This document shows positions 54,359-63,136 of a DNA stretch of 64,000 nucleotides, in pieces. The stretch spans positions 930,001-994,000 of the forward strand of contig NZ_FTNV01000001.1 in the NCBI RefSeq assembly GCF_900156535.1. Direction: 5' to 3'. Within the stretch, counting starts at the first letter, position 1, and every line of letters begins with the position of its first letter. The position numbers and the translations under genes were made by a program. This stretch comes from Roseovarius nanhaiticus. GTDB lineage: Bacteria > Pseudomonadota > Alphaproteobacteria > Rhodobacterales > Rhodobacteraceae. Below the pieces are notes generated by a model. It was not told where the DNA came from. It searched no databases and saw nothing but the letters and a program-made list of their open reading frames with translations.

Positions 54359-55273
54359 ATGCATATCGAGTTCCGGCATCTGCGCACGATCCGCGCGATC
54401 CATGCCTGTGGCGGGCTGGCCAAGGCCGCCGATCAGCTGAACATCACGCAATCCGCGCTCAGCCATCAGATCAAGGGTCTGGAGGATCAGGCGGGGGTCG
54501 AGCTTTTCGTGCGCCGCTCGAAGCCGATGACGCTGTCGGCGGCGGGCCTGCGCCTTTTGCGCGTTGCCAACAAGGTGCTGCCCGAGATCGAGGCGCTGGA
54601 GGCCGAATTTTCGGGCGTGCGCGATGGCAGCAGCGGGCGGCTGCATATTGCCATCGAATGCCACGCCTGTTTCGAGTGGCTTTTCCCGGTGCTGGAAGCA
54701 TTCCGCAAGAACTGGCCCGAGGTCGATGTCGACATCCGCCCCGGCCTGGCCTTCGACGCGCTGCCGGCGCTGCAAAAAGAAGAGGTGGATCTGGTTGTCA
54801 GCTCCGATCCCGAGGCGCTGCGCGGCATCGGCTTCAAGCCGCTTTTCGATTACGAGCCGGTGTTCCTGGCCTCCGCGCTGCACCCGCTGGCGCAGAAGGA
54901 CTTTGTCGAGGCCGAGGATTTTCGCGGCCAGACGCTCATCACCTATCCGGTGGATCGCTCGCGTCTGGATGTCTTTACCGAGCTTCTGACGCCCGCCAAG
55001 GTCGAGCCTGCAAGCATTCGCCAAGTGGAGCTGACGGCCGTTATTCTGCTGCTGGTGGCGTCGAATCGCGGCGTCGCCGTGCTGCCGGACTGGGTGGTGC
55101 GCGAATTGCGCACGAGTGACGATTACGTGGTGCGGCCCATCACCGAGGGCGGGCTGACCAAACGCCTATACGCTGCGATCCGCGATGACGACGCGGCCAA
55201 GCCCTTCATGGCGCATCTGCTGAAACTGGCGCGGGAGATCCCGGTGAAATTGCAGCGGCGAGAGAAGGTCTAG
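54359..55273 (+). CDS. metR: LysR-type regulator, MetR-like
   Basis: A 304-residue LysR-family regulator with the N-terminal winged helix (about 4-62: AADQLNITQSALSHQIKGLE) and a substrate-binding C-terminal domain. It is divergent from metF and matches MetR, which uses homocysteine as coinducer to activate methionine genes. The start has no strong ribosome-binding site, but the family N terminus (MHIEFRHLRTI) begins exactly here. Confidence 0.88.
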   Translation: MHIEFRHLRTIRAIHACGGLAKAADQLNITQSALSHQIKGLEDQAGVELFVRRSKPMTLSAAGLRLLRVANKVLPEIEALEAEFSGVRDGSSGRLHIAIECHACFEWLFPVLEAFRKNWPEVDVDIRPGLAFDALPALQKEEVDLVVSSDPEALRGIGFKPLFDYEPVFLASALHPLAQKDFVEAEDFRGQTLITYPVDRSRLDVFTELLTPAKVEPASIRQVELTAVILLLVASNRGVAVLPDWVVRELRTSDDYVVRPITEGGLTKRLYAAIRDDDAAKPFMAHLLKLAREIPVKLQRREKV

Positions 55274-55385
55274 TGGCGCGCGCGACGCAGGTACACCGGC
55301 GTGCATTTCAGCAAGGTCTTTGATCCCTGTCAAATCGCGCAATGCGCAGCCGTGCGACCCTTGGCGTCAGAAAAGGAGGGTTCAC

Positions 55386-55763
55386 ATGGAAGAGCTGGTC
55401 AGAGTAGGACGCGACTTCGTAGAAGCGATGCGAAACGGTCGCGGCATTGAACATGTAGACGAAATTTATGCGGAATACGCGGAATCTGTCGAGGCGGTCG
55501 TCCCGCCGGATCGGGATGTGCGCATCGCCAAGGGCCGCGACGCGATCAGGGCCAAACGCGAGGATTGGACGGCGTCCCACGAGATCCACAAGCTCGAAGC
55601 CGACGGGCCGTATGTCCATCCCCCCCACCGTTTCGGTGTGCGTTTCGCGGTCGAGGTGACACAGAAAGCCACGGGCAAGAAGATGACTTTGCGCGAGATC
55701 GCGGTCTATACCGTCGAGGCAGGCAAGATCGTGCGCGAAGAATTCTTCATGGCGCCGAAGTAG
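55386..55763 (+). CDS. SnoaL-like / NTF2-fold protein
   Basis: A 125-residue protein of the nuclear transport factor 2 fold (SnoaL-like), with an N-terminal helix (ELVRVGRDFVEAMRNG), a central GRDAIRAKREDW and a C-terminal REEFF. These small proteins may be isomerases or hydrolases. No substrate can be proposed. AAAAGGAGG lies seven bases before ATG 55386; the frame extension upstream is not needed. Confidence 0.8.
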   Translation: MEELVRVGRDFVEAMRNGRGIEHVDEIYAEYAESVEAVVPPDRDVRIAKGRDAIRAKREDWTASHEIHKLEADGPYVHPPHRFGVRFAVEVTQKATGKKMTLREIAVYTVEAGKIVREEFFMAPK

Positions 55764-55959
55764 GCCAAGCTATTACTTTGTTGGCTGCCGCGCGGCCCCA
55801 CGGCGGTGTCGTGTCGATCGCGCCCAAAGTTCGCCTCGGACATATCGGCCCAAATTGGCGCGAGTCTGATTGGCGGCGCATGGCTTTTCCCCTCGATGCT
55901 CTGGTATGAGCCACGGGCGAAACGCTTGGGGCTTCTCCCTCGCTTCGAAGGACCAAGAT

Positions 55960-56337
55960 ATGAAGTTTACCAGAACCGGCATCATTCTGAATACGGAAAA
56001 CTATTCCGAATGCCGCGACTTTTATGGCTCGATTCTGGAACTTCCATTTCTGGAAACCATCAGCCACGATGATGGGGAGATTTCGGTTTTTGGTCTCGGC
56101 AACTCTTATCTTATGGTCGAGCAAGGAGGGGCGGCATGGTCGGGCACAAAACCGCTGGATCGCTGTCCGACGAAGTTTCGCTTCAACGTCGATGACATCG
56201 AGGCCGCGTGCGACTGGCTGGGGGCGAAGGGCGTCGCGGTGGAGATCTGTCGACACGATTGGGGCACGACCGCCGAATTTGCGGATCCCGACGGTAACAG
56301 ATGCGCGCTGAGGTCGGAACGGGATTTCAATGGCTAA
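55960..56337 (+). CDS. VOC (glyoxalase/bleomycin resistance) family protein
   Basis: A 125-residue protein with the beta-alpha-beta-beta-beta repeats of the vicinal oxygen chelate superfamily. Visible parts are TGIILNTENYSECRDFYGSIL at the start and TTAEFADPDGNRCALR at the end, with DxDGN being the family end motif and E typical as a metal ligand. The role (lyase, isomerase or resistance) is unknown. AAGGA is eight bases before ATG 55960. Confidence 0.82.
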   Translation: MKFTRTGIILNTENYSECRDFYGSILELPFLETISHDDGEISVFGLGNSYLMVEQGGAAWSGTKPLDRCPTKFRFNVDDIEAACDWLGAKGVAVEICRHDWGTTAEFADPDGNRCALRSERDFNG

Positions 56338-56437
56338 TGGCGCGTATGCGCTGCCAAGTCGAAGGGGGTGGCCCCCCTTGCCCCGACCCCCGTCCCGGCC
56401 TATACGCGCGACTTGACCCGAGTATAGGACGCATCCC
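56338..56437. promoter_or_regulatory. structured region upstream of suhB
   Basis: This 100-base spacer holds two inverted repeats that cross over: GCGCGTAT (56340-56347) with ATACGCGC (56402-56409), and CAAGTCG (56355-56361) with CGACTTG (56409-56415). A hairpin with AAGGGGG and CCCCCTT lies between them. The pairs cannot both form as a simple stem, so they could be alternative RNA structures or a protein-binding region. The start ATG follows 22 bases after the last arm. Confidence 0.4.
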
Positions 56438-57226
56438 ATGGCACTCAGCGCAAATCTCAACGTGATGATGAAGGCGGCCCGCAAGGCGGGGCGCGCGCTG
56501 GCCAAGGACTTTCGCGAGGTCGAGAACCTTCAGGTGTCGATGAAGGGCGCAGGCGATTTCGTCAGCCGCGCCGATATCCAGGCCGAGCAGATCATCAAGT
56601 CCGAGCTGATGAACGCGCGTCCCACCTATGGCTGGCTGGCCGAGGAGGGCGGCGAGGAGCCGGGCACCGACCCCACGCGCCGCTGGATCGTTGATCCGCT
56701 GGACGGCACCACCAACTACCTGCACGGCCTCGCGCATTGGGCGGTGTCCATCGCGCTGGAGCATAAGGGGCAGGTCGTCGCGGGCGTGGTCTATGACGCG
56801 TCGAAAGACGAGCTTTTCTTTGCCGAGAAGGGCGAGGGCGCGTGGATGAACGAATCGCGCCTGCGCGTGTCGGGCCGTGACAAGCTGATCGAGAGCATTT
56901 TCGCCACCGGCCTGCCCTTTGGCGGGCGCAGCGATCTGCCGCATACGCTTCAGGATCTGGCGCGGCTCTTGCCTGCCACCGCAGGCGTGCGCCGGTTTGG
57001 CGCCGCGTCGCTGGATTTGGCCTATGTGGCCGCTGGCCGCTATGACGGGTTCTGGGAGCGCCGTTTGCAGCCTTGGGACATGGCGGCGGGCCTTCTGATC
57101 GCCAAGGAAGCGGGCGCACTGGTCGAGCCGATGACCGAAGGCCGCGAGATACTGGACGAAGGCGCGGTGATCTGTGCCAACAACGCCATTTTCGGCAAGT
57201 TCGCCAAGATCATCCGCAATCAGTAG
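56438..57226 (+). CDS. suhB: inositol-1-monophosphatase family protein
   Basis: A 262-residue magnesium-dependent phosphatase of the IMPase family, which acts on inositol phosphates and, in E. coli, binds the transcription machinery. It has EEGGEEPG, the metal motif WIVDPLDGTTN and the WDMAAGLLIAKEAG block. Length and motifs are typical. The symbol follows common usage; the substrate in this organism is not proven. Confidence 0.93.
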   Translation: MALSANLNVMMKAARKAGRALAKDFREVENLQVSMKGAGDFVSRADIQAEQIIKSELMNARPTYGWLAEEGGEEPGTDPTRRWIVDPLDGTTNYLHGLAHWAVSIALEHKGQVVAGVVYDASKDELFFAEKGEGAWMNESRLRVSGRDKLIESIFATGLPFGGRSDLPHTLQDLARLLPATAGVRRFGAASLDLAYVAAGRYDGFWERRLQPWDMAAGLLIAKEAGALVEPMTEGREILDEGAVICANNAIFGKFAKIIRNQ

Positions 57227-57229
57227 GCC

Positions 57230-57586
57230 CTACCGATCCGACGGGTGATTGATCCCGTCGACCCAGCCGATATCGCCCATATCGCGCGGGTGCGCGCCCT
57301 CCAGAATGCCCAGGTTCACCCCATATTCATTGGGGTTTGAGCGGCGTCGGTGATGCGTGTAGATCCCGCAGATCGAACAGAAATGATGCTGCGCCGTATG
57401 CGTTCCGAAAGTGTAGAGCGTCAGCTTGTCCGCGCCGCGCACCACCTCCACCCCGTCCAGCGGCGCCGTGACCGCCGCCGCCCCGCGCCGGGCGCAAAAG
57501 CTGCAATCGCAGCGGCGGGCGGTGTTCAGACCGTCCGACAGGGTCACGCGCAGCTCGACCGCGCCGCAATGGCAGGTGCCTTTCAT
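57230..57586 (-). CDS. GFA family protein (glutathione-dependent formaldehyde-activating type)
   Basis: A 118-residue zinc protein with the GFA pattern: CHCGAVE near the N terminus, CDCSFCARRG, and CSICGIYTHH. Family proteins are annotated as formaldehyde-activating, though most have unknown roles. It overlaps the rhomboid gene by four bases on the minus strand (rhomboid first), so the two are coupled. It is divergent from nothing and converges on suhB. Confidence 0.9.
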   Translation of the reverse strand: MKGTCHCGAVELRVTLSDGLNTARRCDCSFCARRGAAAVTAPLDGVEVVRGADKLTLYTFGTHTAQHHFCSICGIYTHHRRRSNPNEYGVNLGILEGAHPRDMGDIGWVDGINHPSDR

Positions 57587-58326
57587 TTTCGCCTCACTTT
57601 CGGGATGCGCGTGCGCGCCAGATCATAGGTGGCCTCGGGGTGGGGCGGATGCCCGTCGGTGCGGTCCCAGAATGCCGTGCCGCCGCGCCGTATCAGCAGG
57701 GGCAGCGTCAGGATCGCCCCGATGACAAAGCCGCCCGCATGGGCCCAATAAGCAACGCCGCCGCCCTCGGTGGGCATCGACAGCCCGCCAAAGAGCTGAA
57801 AAGCAAACCACAGGCCCAGCATGATCCAGGCCGGCAGGGGCAGGATGCGGACGAAAAAGACGATGATGATCAGAATATCGACCTTGGCCCTGGGATAAAG
57901 TAGCAGATAGCCCCCCATCACCCCCGCAATGGCCCCCGATGCGCCGACGGTCGGGATCACCGACAAAGGCTCGGACAGCATCTGGACAAGGCCGGCGCCG
58001 ACACCGCTGGCGATGTAGAAGCCAAGATAGGGCAGGTGGCCCATCTCATCCTCAAGGTTGTCGCCGAAGATCCAGAGAAACAGCATGTTTCCAGCCAGAT
58101 GCAGCCAGCCGCCATGCAAAAACATCGATGAAATCAACGTCTCGTAATTGCCCGCATAAAGGATGCGCGCCGGTATCATCGCCCAATTGACGTAGAAAAC
58201 ATTTAACGCCTCGGGATCGCCAAAAAGAGGCCAATAGCTGAGAAATATGCCGATATTGGCGGCCATCAGCGCATAGGTAACATAGGGCATGCGCCCCGAG
58301 GGGTTATGATCGCGGATGGGAAACAT
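57583..58326 (-). CDS. rhomboid family intramembrane serine protease
   Basis: A 247-residue membrane protease with about six helices. The catalytic serine is in GASGAIAG (about residue 131) and the histidine in YWAHAGGFVIG. Other family marks are the WMIP-like NWAMIPAR early and HGGWLHLAGNMLFLWIFG, with the histidine-asparagine pair of the oxyanion site. It is first in a two-gene operon with the GFA gene. Confidence 0.92.
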   Translation of the reverse strand: MFPIRDHNPSGRMPYVTYALMAANIGIFLSYWPLFGDPEALNVFYVNWAMIPARILYAGNYETLISSMFLHGGWLHLAGNMLFLWIFGDNLEDEMGHLPYLGFYIASGVGAGLVQMLSEPLSVIPTVGASGAIAGVMGGYLLLYPRAKVDILIIIVFFVRILPLPAWIMLGLWFAFQLFGGLSMPTEGGGVAYWAHAGGFVIGAILTLPLLIRRGGTAFWDRTDGHPPHPEATYDLARTRIPKVRRK

Positions 58327-58362
58327 GGGGCCACGTTGGCCCCATGCCGTGATGTGGTCAAG

Positions 58363-61300
58363 TCAGCTCGTGCCGCCCAAGAGCGCGGCATTACCGCCCG
58401 CCGCCGTGGTGTCGACGCAGACGTGACGCTCGTTCAGGATATAGCCCGCATCGGGCAACCCGGTGATCAGCGGCAGGATCGGGCCCGTCCGCTCGCTCAG
58501 TGCCTTTGCATAGGGGCGCGCCATTTCGGCGTCGCCCCAGTAGAGCGCGCCGGAAAAGCCGGTGAGTGAGGTGAGCGCCTCGGGCGGGACGGTGCCCGTC
58601 GCCTCGACGGCCAGACCGCCCAGACCCGAGACAGCGCGCGCCTGCGCTTGGGCCGCCTCGCGGCCCGGACCCATGCAAAGCAGCGGCTTGCGCGCGTGGC
58701 TGGTCAGGCGGTTCGATTCGCCCGTCGGCCCCGGCATCAGCATGTCCTCGCGCGGGGGCAGTACGACGCCCTTGGATTTATCCAGGATCGCCTGGATTTC
58801 CTTGGGCTTCATCACGCCTTCCCAATCGTCGCCCGCCTTGGGCGCCGGATGCGCGGTGAAGCGCGCCAGGTAGTGTGGGCCGCCCGCCTTGGGGCCGGTA
58901 CCCGACAGGCCTTCGCCGCCGAAGGGCTGACTGCCCACGATGGCGCCGATTTGGTTGCGGTTGACGTAGATATTGCCCGCCTGCACTCGCTCGGTCACAT
59001 ATTGCACGCGGTCGTCGATCCGGGTCATCAGGCCGAAGGTCAGCCCGTAGCCGGTGCTGTTGATCTCGTCGATCACCGTGTCGATCTCGGTCGCGCCGAA
59101 GGTCGCCATATGCAGGACCGGGCCAAAAATCTCGCGCTCAAGATCACCAACGCTACGCACCTTGATCAGCGTAGGCGCGATATAAGTGCCGGAATTGGGC
59201 GTTTTTAGCTCGTGGATCAGCCGCCCCTCGGCGCGGGCCTGCTGAATATGCTCGGAGATACCCGCGCGGGCTGTTTCGTCGATGACGGGGCCGCAATCGG
59301 TGCTCAGATCCCACGGCATGCCGATGTTCAGCGCCTCCATGGCGCCGATCAGCATGCGGCTGAAATCCTCGACAATATCCTCCTGCACGTAAAGGCAGCG
59401 CAGCGCCGAGCAGCGCTGACCCGCGGATTGGAACGCGGATTCGACAATGGCGGCCACGGCCTGTTCGGGCAGGGCGGTGCTATCGACGATCATGCAATTC
59501 ATGCCGCCGGTTTCCGCGATCAGCGGCGCGCCGGGGGCCAGGTTTTTCGCCATGGCGCTGCGGATCTTCATCGCCGTCGCGGTCGAGCCGGTAAAGGCCA
59601 CGCCGTCGACACGGCTGTTGCTTGTCAGGGCTGCGCCCACTTCGCCGCCGCCGGGCAGCAGCTGCAAAACCGTGTTCGGCACGCCCGCCTTGTGCATGAG
59701 GCTCACGGCGAGATGCGCGATGATCGGCGTCTGCTCGGCCGGTTTGGACAGCACTGCGTTACCGGCGGCCAATGCTGCCGCGATCTGGCCGGTGAAAATC
59801 GCCAGCGGAAAGTTCCACGGGCTGATGCAGGTGAATGTGCCCACAGCCTCTCCCTGAGGCGCGTTGGCGCCATAATAGCGCAGGAAATCGACGGCCTCGC
59901 GTAGCTCGGCCACCGCATCGGGCTGTGATTTGCCGGCCTCGCGGTGCAGGATGGCAAAGATCTCGCCAAAGTTTTCCTCGTAGAGGTCGGCGATCTTGCC
60001 CAGAACCTCGGCGCGTTCCTGATAGGGCGCCTCCCACTTTTCGGCCTTGGAAAGGGCGGTTTCCACATCCGCCTTGCTGGCATTTGCCACCATGCCGGGA
60101 GTGTCTGCCGGATCCGCCGGGTTCTCGACGCGTACGGGCTTTTCGGGTTTGGCCTCACCGGCCAGAACGGGGCCGACCTCCCACTTGTGGGTGGCAAAAG
60201 GCGCGCGCGCATTCTCGATGGTATCGAGCGTCGGCTGATGCTTGAGGTCGAAGCCCTTGGAGTTGATGCGCTCGGGCAGGAACAGCTCGGGGCCGGTGGG
60301 CAGGTGGACGCGCTCCTGCTCGACCATGATGAACGGGTCGGCGGCGACGATTTCGGGCGCCACCTCTTCGTCGACGATCTGATTCACGAAGCTGGAGTTG
60401 GCGCCGTTTTCCAAGAGGCGGCGCACCAGATAGGCCAGAAGATCGCGATGCGCGCCGACGGGGGCGTAGATACGGCAGTTCGTGCCGTTGCGCTCCATGA
60501 CGATCTTGTGCAGCGCCTCGCCCATGCCGTGCAGGCGCTGGAATTCGAACTTGTCCTTGTCGGTCGCCATGTCCAGCACTGCGGCAACGGTATGCGCGTT
60601 ATGCGTGGCGAATTGCGGATAGATGCGATCGGTCATCGACAAGAGCTTGCGCGCGTTGGCGATATAGCTGACATCCGTGCCCGCCTTGGAGGTAAAGACC
60701 GGAAAGCCGTCTACGCCCTCGACCTGCGCCTGCTTGATCTCGGTATCCCAATAGGCGCCCTTGACGAGGCGCACCATGATGCGGCGGTCCAGCCGCTCGG
60801 CCAGCTCGTAAAGGAAATCCAGAACATAGCCCGCGCGCTGGCCATAGGCCTGCACGACCACGCCGAAACCGTCCCAGCCCGCCAGTGCCGGCTCGCTCAT
60901 CACCGTCTCGATCACGTCGAGCGAGATGGCGAGGCGGTCGGCCTCCTCGGCGTCAATGTTCAGGCCCATGCCAGCGGACTTCGCCAGCAAGGCAAGGCTG
61001 CGCAGACGCGGCACGAGGATGTCCATCACCTGCTCGCGCTGGGCCAACTCATAGCGTGGGTGCAGCGCCGACAGCTTGACCGAAATGCCGGGGTTTTTGC
61101 GAATGTCGTCATGCACACAGGCCTGCGCAATGGCGCTGATCGCGCGGCTGTAGCTGAGATGATAGCGTGTCGCGTCGCGGTCGGTGCGCGCCGCCTCGCC
61201 CAGCATGTCGTAGGAGTAGGTAAAGCCCTTTTTCTCCATCTTGGCGGCGCGGTCCATCGCGCTCTGGATGTTCTCGCCCAAGACGAAGTTGCGGCCCATT

Positions 61301-61794
61301 TCCTTCATCGCGCGGGCCACGGCGGTGCGGATCACCGGCTCGCCCATGCGTTTGATCGCGCTGCGCAGATGGCCAACGGGACCCTTTTTGTCTTCTTTCA
61401 GAACCTTGCCCGTCAGCATAAGCGCCCATGTCGACGCGTTCACCAGCGGCGAGGTGGAATGCCCCATATGCTTGCCCCAGTCGCTGGGGGCGATCTTGTC
61501 CTCGATCAGGGCGTCGATCGTCTCGGCATCGGGCACGCGCAAAAGCGCCTCGGCCAGGCACATCAGCGCGATGCCCTCATCGGTCGAAAGACCGTATTCC
61601 GCCAGGAAAACTTCCATCAGGCCGGGATCGGACTGCGCGCGGATCTCGCGCACCAGATCGGCGCCGCGGGCGCAGATGCGGGCGCGATCCTCGGGGCTGA
61701 GACCGGCTTCGGCCTTGAGACGCTCTATCGTCTCGGGCCCGCTTGCGTAGGTCTGCAGGTCGACTGCGCGGCGCGATTCAGTATCATATGGCAT
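58363..61794 (-). CDS. putA: bifunctional proline dehydrogenase / L-glutamate gamma-semialdehyde dehydrogenase
   Basis: PutA converts proline to glutamate in two steps. The 1143-residue protein has the FAD-dependent proline dehydrogenase domain (residues about 130-470, with NIDAEEAD and RLVKGAYWD) and the aldehyde dehydrogenase domain (about 510-980, with the catalytic cysteine in GQRCSALR and the glutamate in ETGG). It lacks the N-terminal ribbon-helix-helix DNA-binding domain of E. coli PutA, so regulation falls to PutR. ATG 61794 starts the family sequence; the upstream extension runs over the control region. Confidence 0.95.
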   Translation of the reverse strand: MPYDTESRRAVDLQTYASGPETIERLKAEAGLSPEDRARICARGADLVREIRAQSDPGLMEVFLAEYGLSTDEGIALMCLAEALLRVPDAETIDALIEDKIAPSDWGKHMGHSTSPLVNASTWALMLTGKVLKEDKKGPVGHLRSAIKRMGEPVIRTAVARAMKEMGRNFVLGENIQSAMDRAAKMEKKGFTYSYDMLGEAARTDRDATRYHLSYSRAISAIAQACVHDDIRKNPGISVKLSALHPRYELAQREQVMDILVPRLRSLALLAKSAGMGLNIDAEEADRLAISLDVIETVMSEPALAGWDGFGVVVQAYGQRAGYVLDFLYELAERLDRRIMVRLVKGAYWDTEIKQAQVEGVDGFPVFTSKAGTDVSYIANARKLLSMTDRIYPQFATHNAHTVAAVLDMATDKDKFEFQRLHGMGEALHKIVMERNGTNCRIYAPVGAHRDLLAYLVRRLLENGANSSFVNQIVDEEVAPEIVAADPFIMVEQERVHLPTGPELFLPERINSKGFDLKHQPTLDTIENARAPFATHKWEVGPVLAGEAKPEKPVRVENPADPADTPGMVANASKADVETALSKAEKWEAPYQERAEVLGKIADLYEENFGEIFAILHREAGKSQPDAVAELREAVDFLRYYGANAPQGEAVGTFTCISPWNFPLAIFTGQIAAALAAGNAVLSKPAEQTPIIAHLAVSLMHKAGVPNTVLQLLPGGGEVGAALTSNSRVDGVAFTGSTATAMKIRSAMAKNLAPGAPLIAETGGMNCMIVDSTALPEQAVAAIVESAFQSAGQRCSALRCLYVQEDIVEDFSRMLIGAMEALNIGMPWDLSTDCGPVIDETARAGISEHIQQARAEGRLIHELKTPNSGTYIAPTLIKVRSVGDLEREIFGPVLHMATFGATEIDTVIDEINSTGYGLTFGLMTRIDDRVQYVTERVQAGNIYVNRNQIGAIVGSQPFGGEGLSGTGPKAGGPHYLARFTAHPAPKAGDDWEGVMKPKEIQAILDKSKGVVLPPREDMLMPGPTGESNRLTSHARKPLLCMGPGREAAQAQARAVSGLGGLAVEATGTVPPEALTSLTGFSGALYWGDAEMARPYAKALSERTGPILPLITGLPDAGYILNERHVCVDTTAAGGNAALLGGTS

Positions 61795-61844
61795 TGCGGC
61801 ATCCTTCGGTGGCAAGAGCCCAAGGGCAGTGATTAATTGATCTA

Positions 61845-61859
61845 GCTTAGCATGTAAGC
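61845..61859. promoter_or_regulatory. 15-base palindrome in the putA/putR region, candidate PutR site
   Basis: GCTTA-GCATG-TAAGC is a perfect palindrome of five-base arms around a five-base centre, 15 bases in all, the size of a typical Lrp/AsnC binding site. It lies in the AT-rich 130-base region between divergent putA and putR. PutR is Lrp-type, so a link is plausible. Confidence 0.45.
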
Positions 61860-61924
61860 CTAAGATGATTTTCCCGTTCAGCAAGTTTTTGCAGGACGAT
61901 TGAATGTTATTTGAGGTCTGAGGC

Positions 61925-62392
61925 ATGCAAACCGAATTGGATAAGTTCGACAAGGCAATCCTGCGCGTTCTCGCAACCGAGGGTCGCATCAGTATCACGG
62001 ATCTCGCGCAGCGAATCGGTTTGTCCAAATCGCCAACACAGGCGCGATTGCGCCGTCTGGAAACGGGTGGTGTGATTTCGGGGTATCGCGCCATGATCGA
62101 CCCTATTCGGCTTGGCCTGGATCATGTCAGCTTCGTCGAGGTGCGCCTGACCGACACGCGCGAGGCCGCACTTGACGAGTTCAATGCAGCAGTCCGCCTG
62201 ATCCCCGAAATCGAGCAGGTTCATTTGATTGCCGGGAATTTCGACTACCTTATGAAGGTGCGGACGCGCAGCATGAACGATTATCGCCAGATGCTGGCGC
62301 ACCGCATCTCCACCCTGCCGCATGTGGCCGGGACCAGTACCTATGTCGCCATGCAGGCGGTCAAGGAAAACGCGCCGGAGGATGTCTTGTGA
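61925..62392 (+). CDS. putR: Lrp/AsnC family regulator of proline use
   Basis: A 155-residue feast/famine regulator with an N-terminal helix-turn-helix (about 9-55: RISITDLAQRIGLSKSPTQARLRRLE) and a C-terminal RAM domain (VEVRLTDTRE, VHLIAGNFDYLMKVRT). It is divergent from putA and matches PutR, which activates putA when proline is present. The stop overlaps the start of the next gene (GTGA). Confidence 0.92.
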   Translation: MQTELDKFDKAILRVLATEGRISITDLAQRIGLSKSPTQARLRRLETGGVISGYRAMIDPIRLGLDHVSFVEVRLTDTREAALDEFNAAVRLIPEIEQVHLIAGNFDYLMKVRTRSMNDYRQMLAHRISTLPHVAGTSTYVAMQAVKENAPEDVL

Positions 62393-62937
62393 AATCGCTC
62401 GTCTTTGCCTTGACGCTCCTCGGCACAGCCGCCACGGCCCAAACCTGCCCGCCTGCACCTGATCATTCCGCCGCCCTCACCGCGCTGATCGAGGAGGCGC
62501 GCGCCGCACCTGATCGCCAGGCGGGCATGATCGTGTCGGACAAGATGTGGGCGCTCTGGACAGAGGCGCCCGACGCCCGCGCGCAGGAGCTGCTGGACGA
62601 GGGGATGGAACGGCGCCAATCCTACGACTACGACGGTGCCATGACCGCATTTGAGGCGCTGGTGGATTATTGTCCGGATTACGCCGAAGGCTATAACCAG
62701 CGCGCCTTCATCCGCTACCTGCGCGAGGAGTTCGAGGCGGCCCTGCCAGATCTCGACGCTGCGCTCGCGCGTACGCCGCGCCATGTGGCCGCCCTCACGG
62801 GCAAGGCGCTGACGCTGGTTGCCCTTGGACGCAATGGCGAGGCGGCGCTGGCGCTGCGCGCCGCGCTGGACATGAATCCGTGGCTGTCCGAACGCGCGCT
62901 GCTTCCGGTGCTGGAGCAGGGCGAAGATGCCCTTTGA
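62389..62937 (+). CDS. exported TPR-repeat protein
   Basis: A 182-residue protein with a signal peptide (cleavage likely after ATA) and tetratricopeptide repeats: MERRQSYDYDGAMTAFEALVDYCPDYAEGYNQRAF and a following repeat through EAALALRAALDMNP. It probably acts in the periplasm as a scaffold. The start is GTG, overlapping the putR stop by four bases, so translation may be coupled. Its link to proline use is unknown. Confidence 0.8.
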   Translation: MKSLVFALTLLGTAATAQTCPPAPDHSAALTALIEEARAAPDRQAGMIVSDKMWALWTEAPDARAQELLDEGMERRQSYDYDGAMTAFEALVDYCPDYAEGYNQRAFIRYLREEFEAALPDLDAALARTPRHVAALTGKALTLVALGRNGEAALALRAALDMNPWLSERALLPVLEQGEDAL

Positions 62938-62990
62938 CGTGCAACCCGGCGCTTTACACCGCCCATGATGCGTCTATGGTCCGCCGCGAT

Positions 62991-63077
62991 GCGGGCGTGA
63001 TGGAATGGTAGACATACCAGACTTAAAATCTGTTGGGGCTTGTCCCCGTGCGGGTTCGAGTCCCGCCGCCCGCACCA
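62991..63077 (+). tRNA. tRNA-Leu (anticodon UAA)
   Basis: An 87-base tRNA with a seven-base acceptor stem GCGGGCG/CGCCCGC, discriminator A (63074) and encoded CCA (63075-63077). The anticodon loop CTTAAAA has the anticodon TAA, so it reads UUA and, by wobble, UUG leucine codons. The T loop is GTTCGAG. A long variable arm (GGGGCTTGTCCCC region) is typical of tRNA-Leu. Confidence 0.96.
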
Positions 63078-63136
63078 TCTCGGTGGTCCTGCCGCCCAGA
63101 GGCCTCTTCAAGACTGAAAAGCGGCCCTTGCCCGCG

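Noticed and set aside
59944..61836. A 630-codon open frame on the plus strand opposite putA
   Set aside because: Antisense shadow of putA; no ribosome-binding site or domain.
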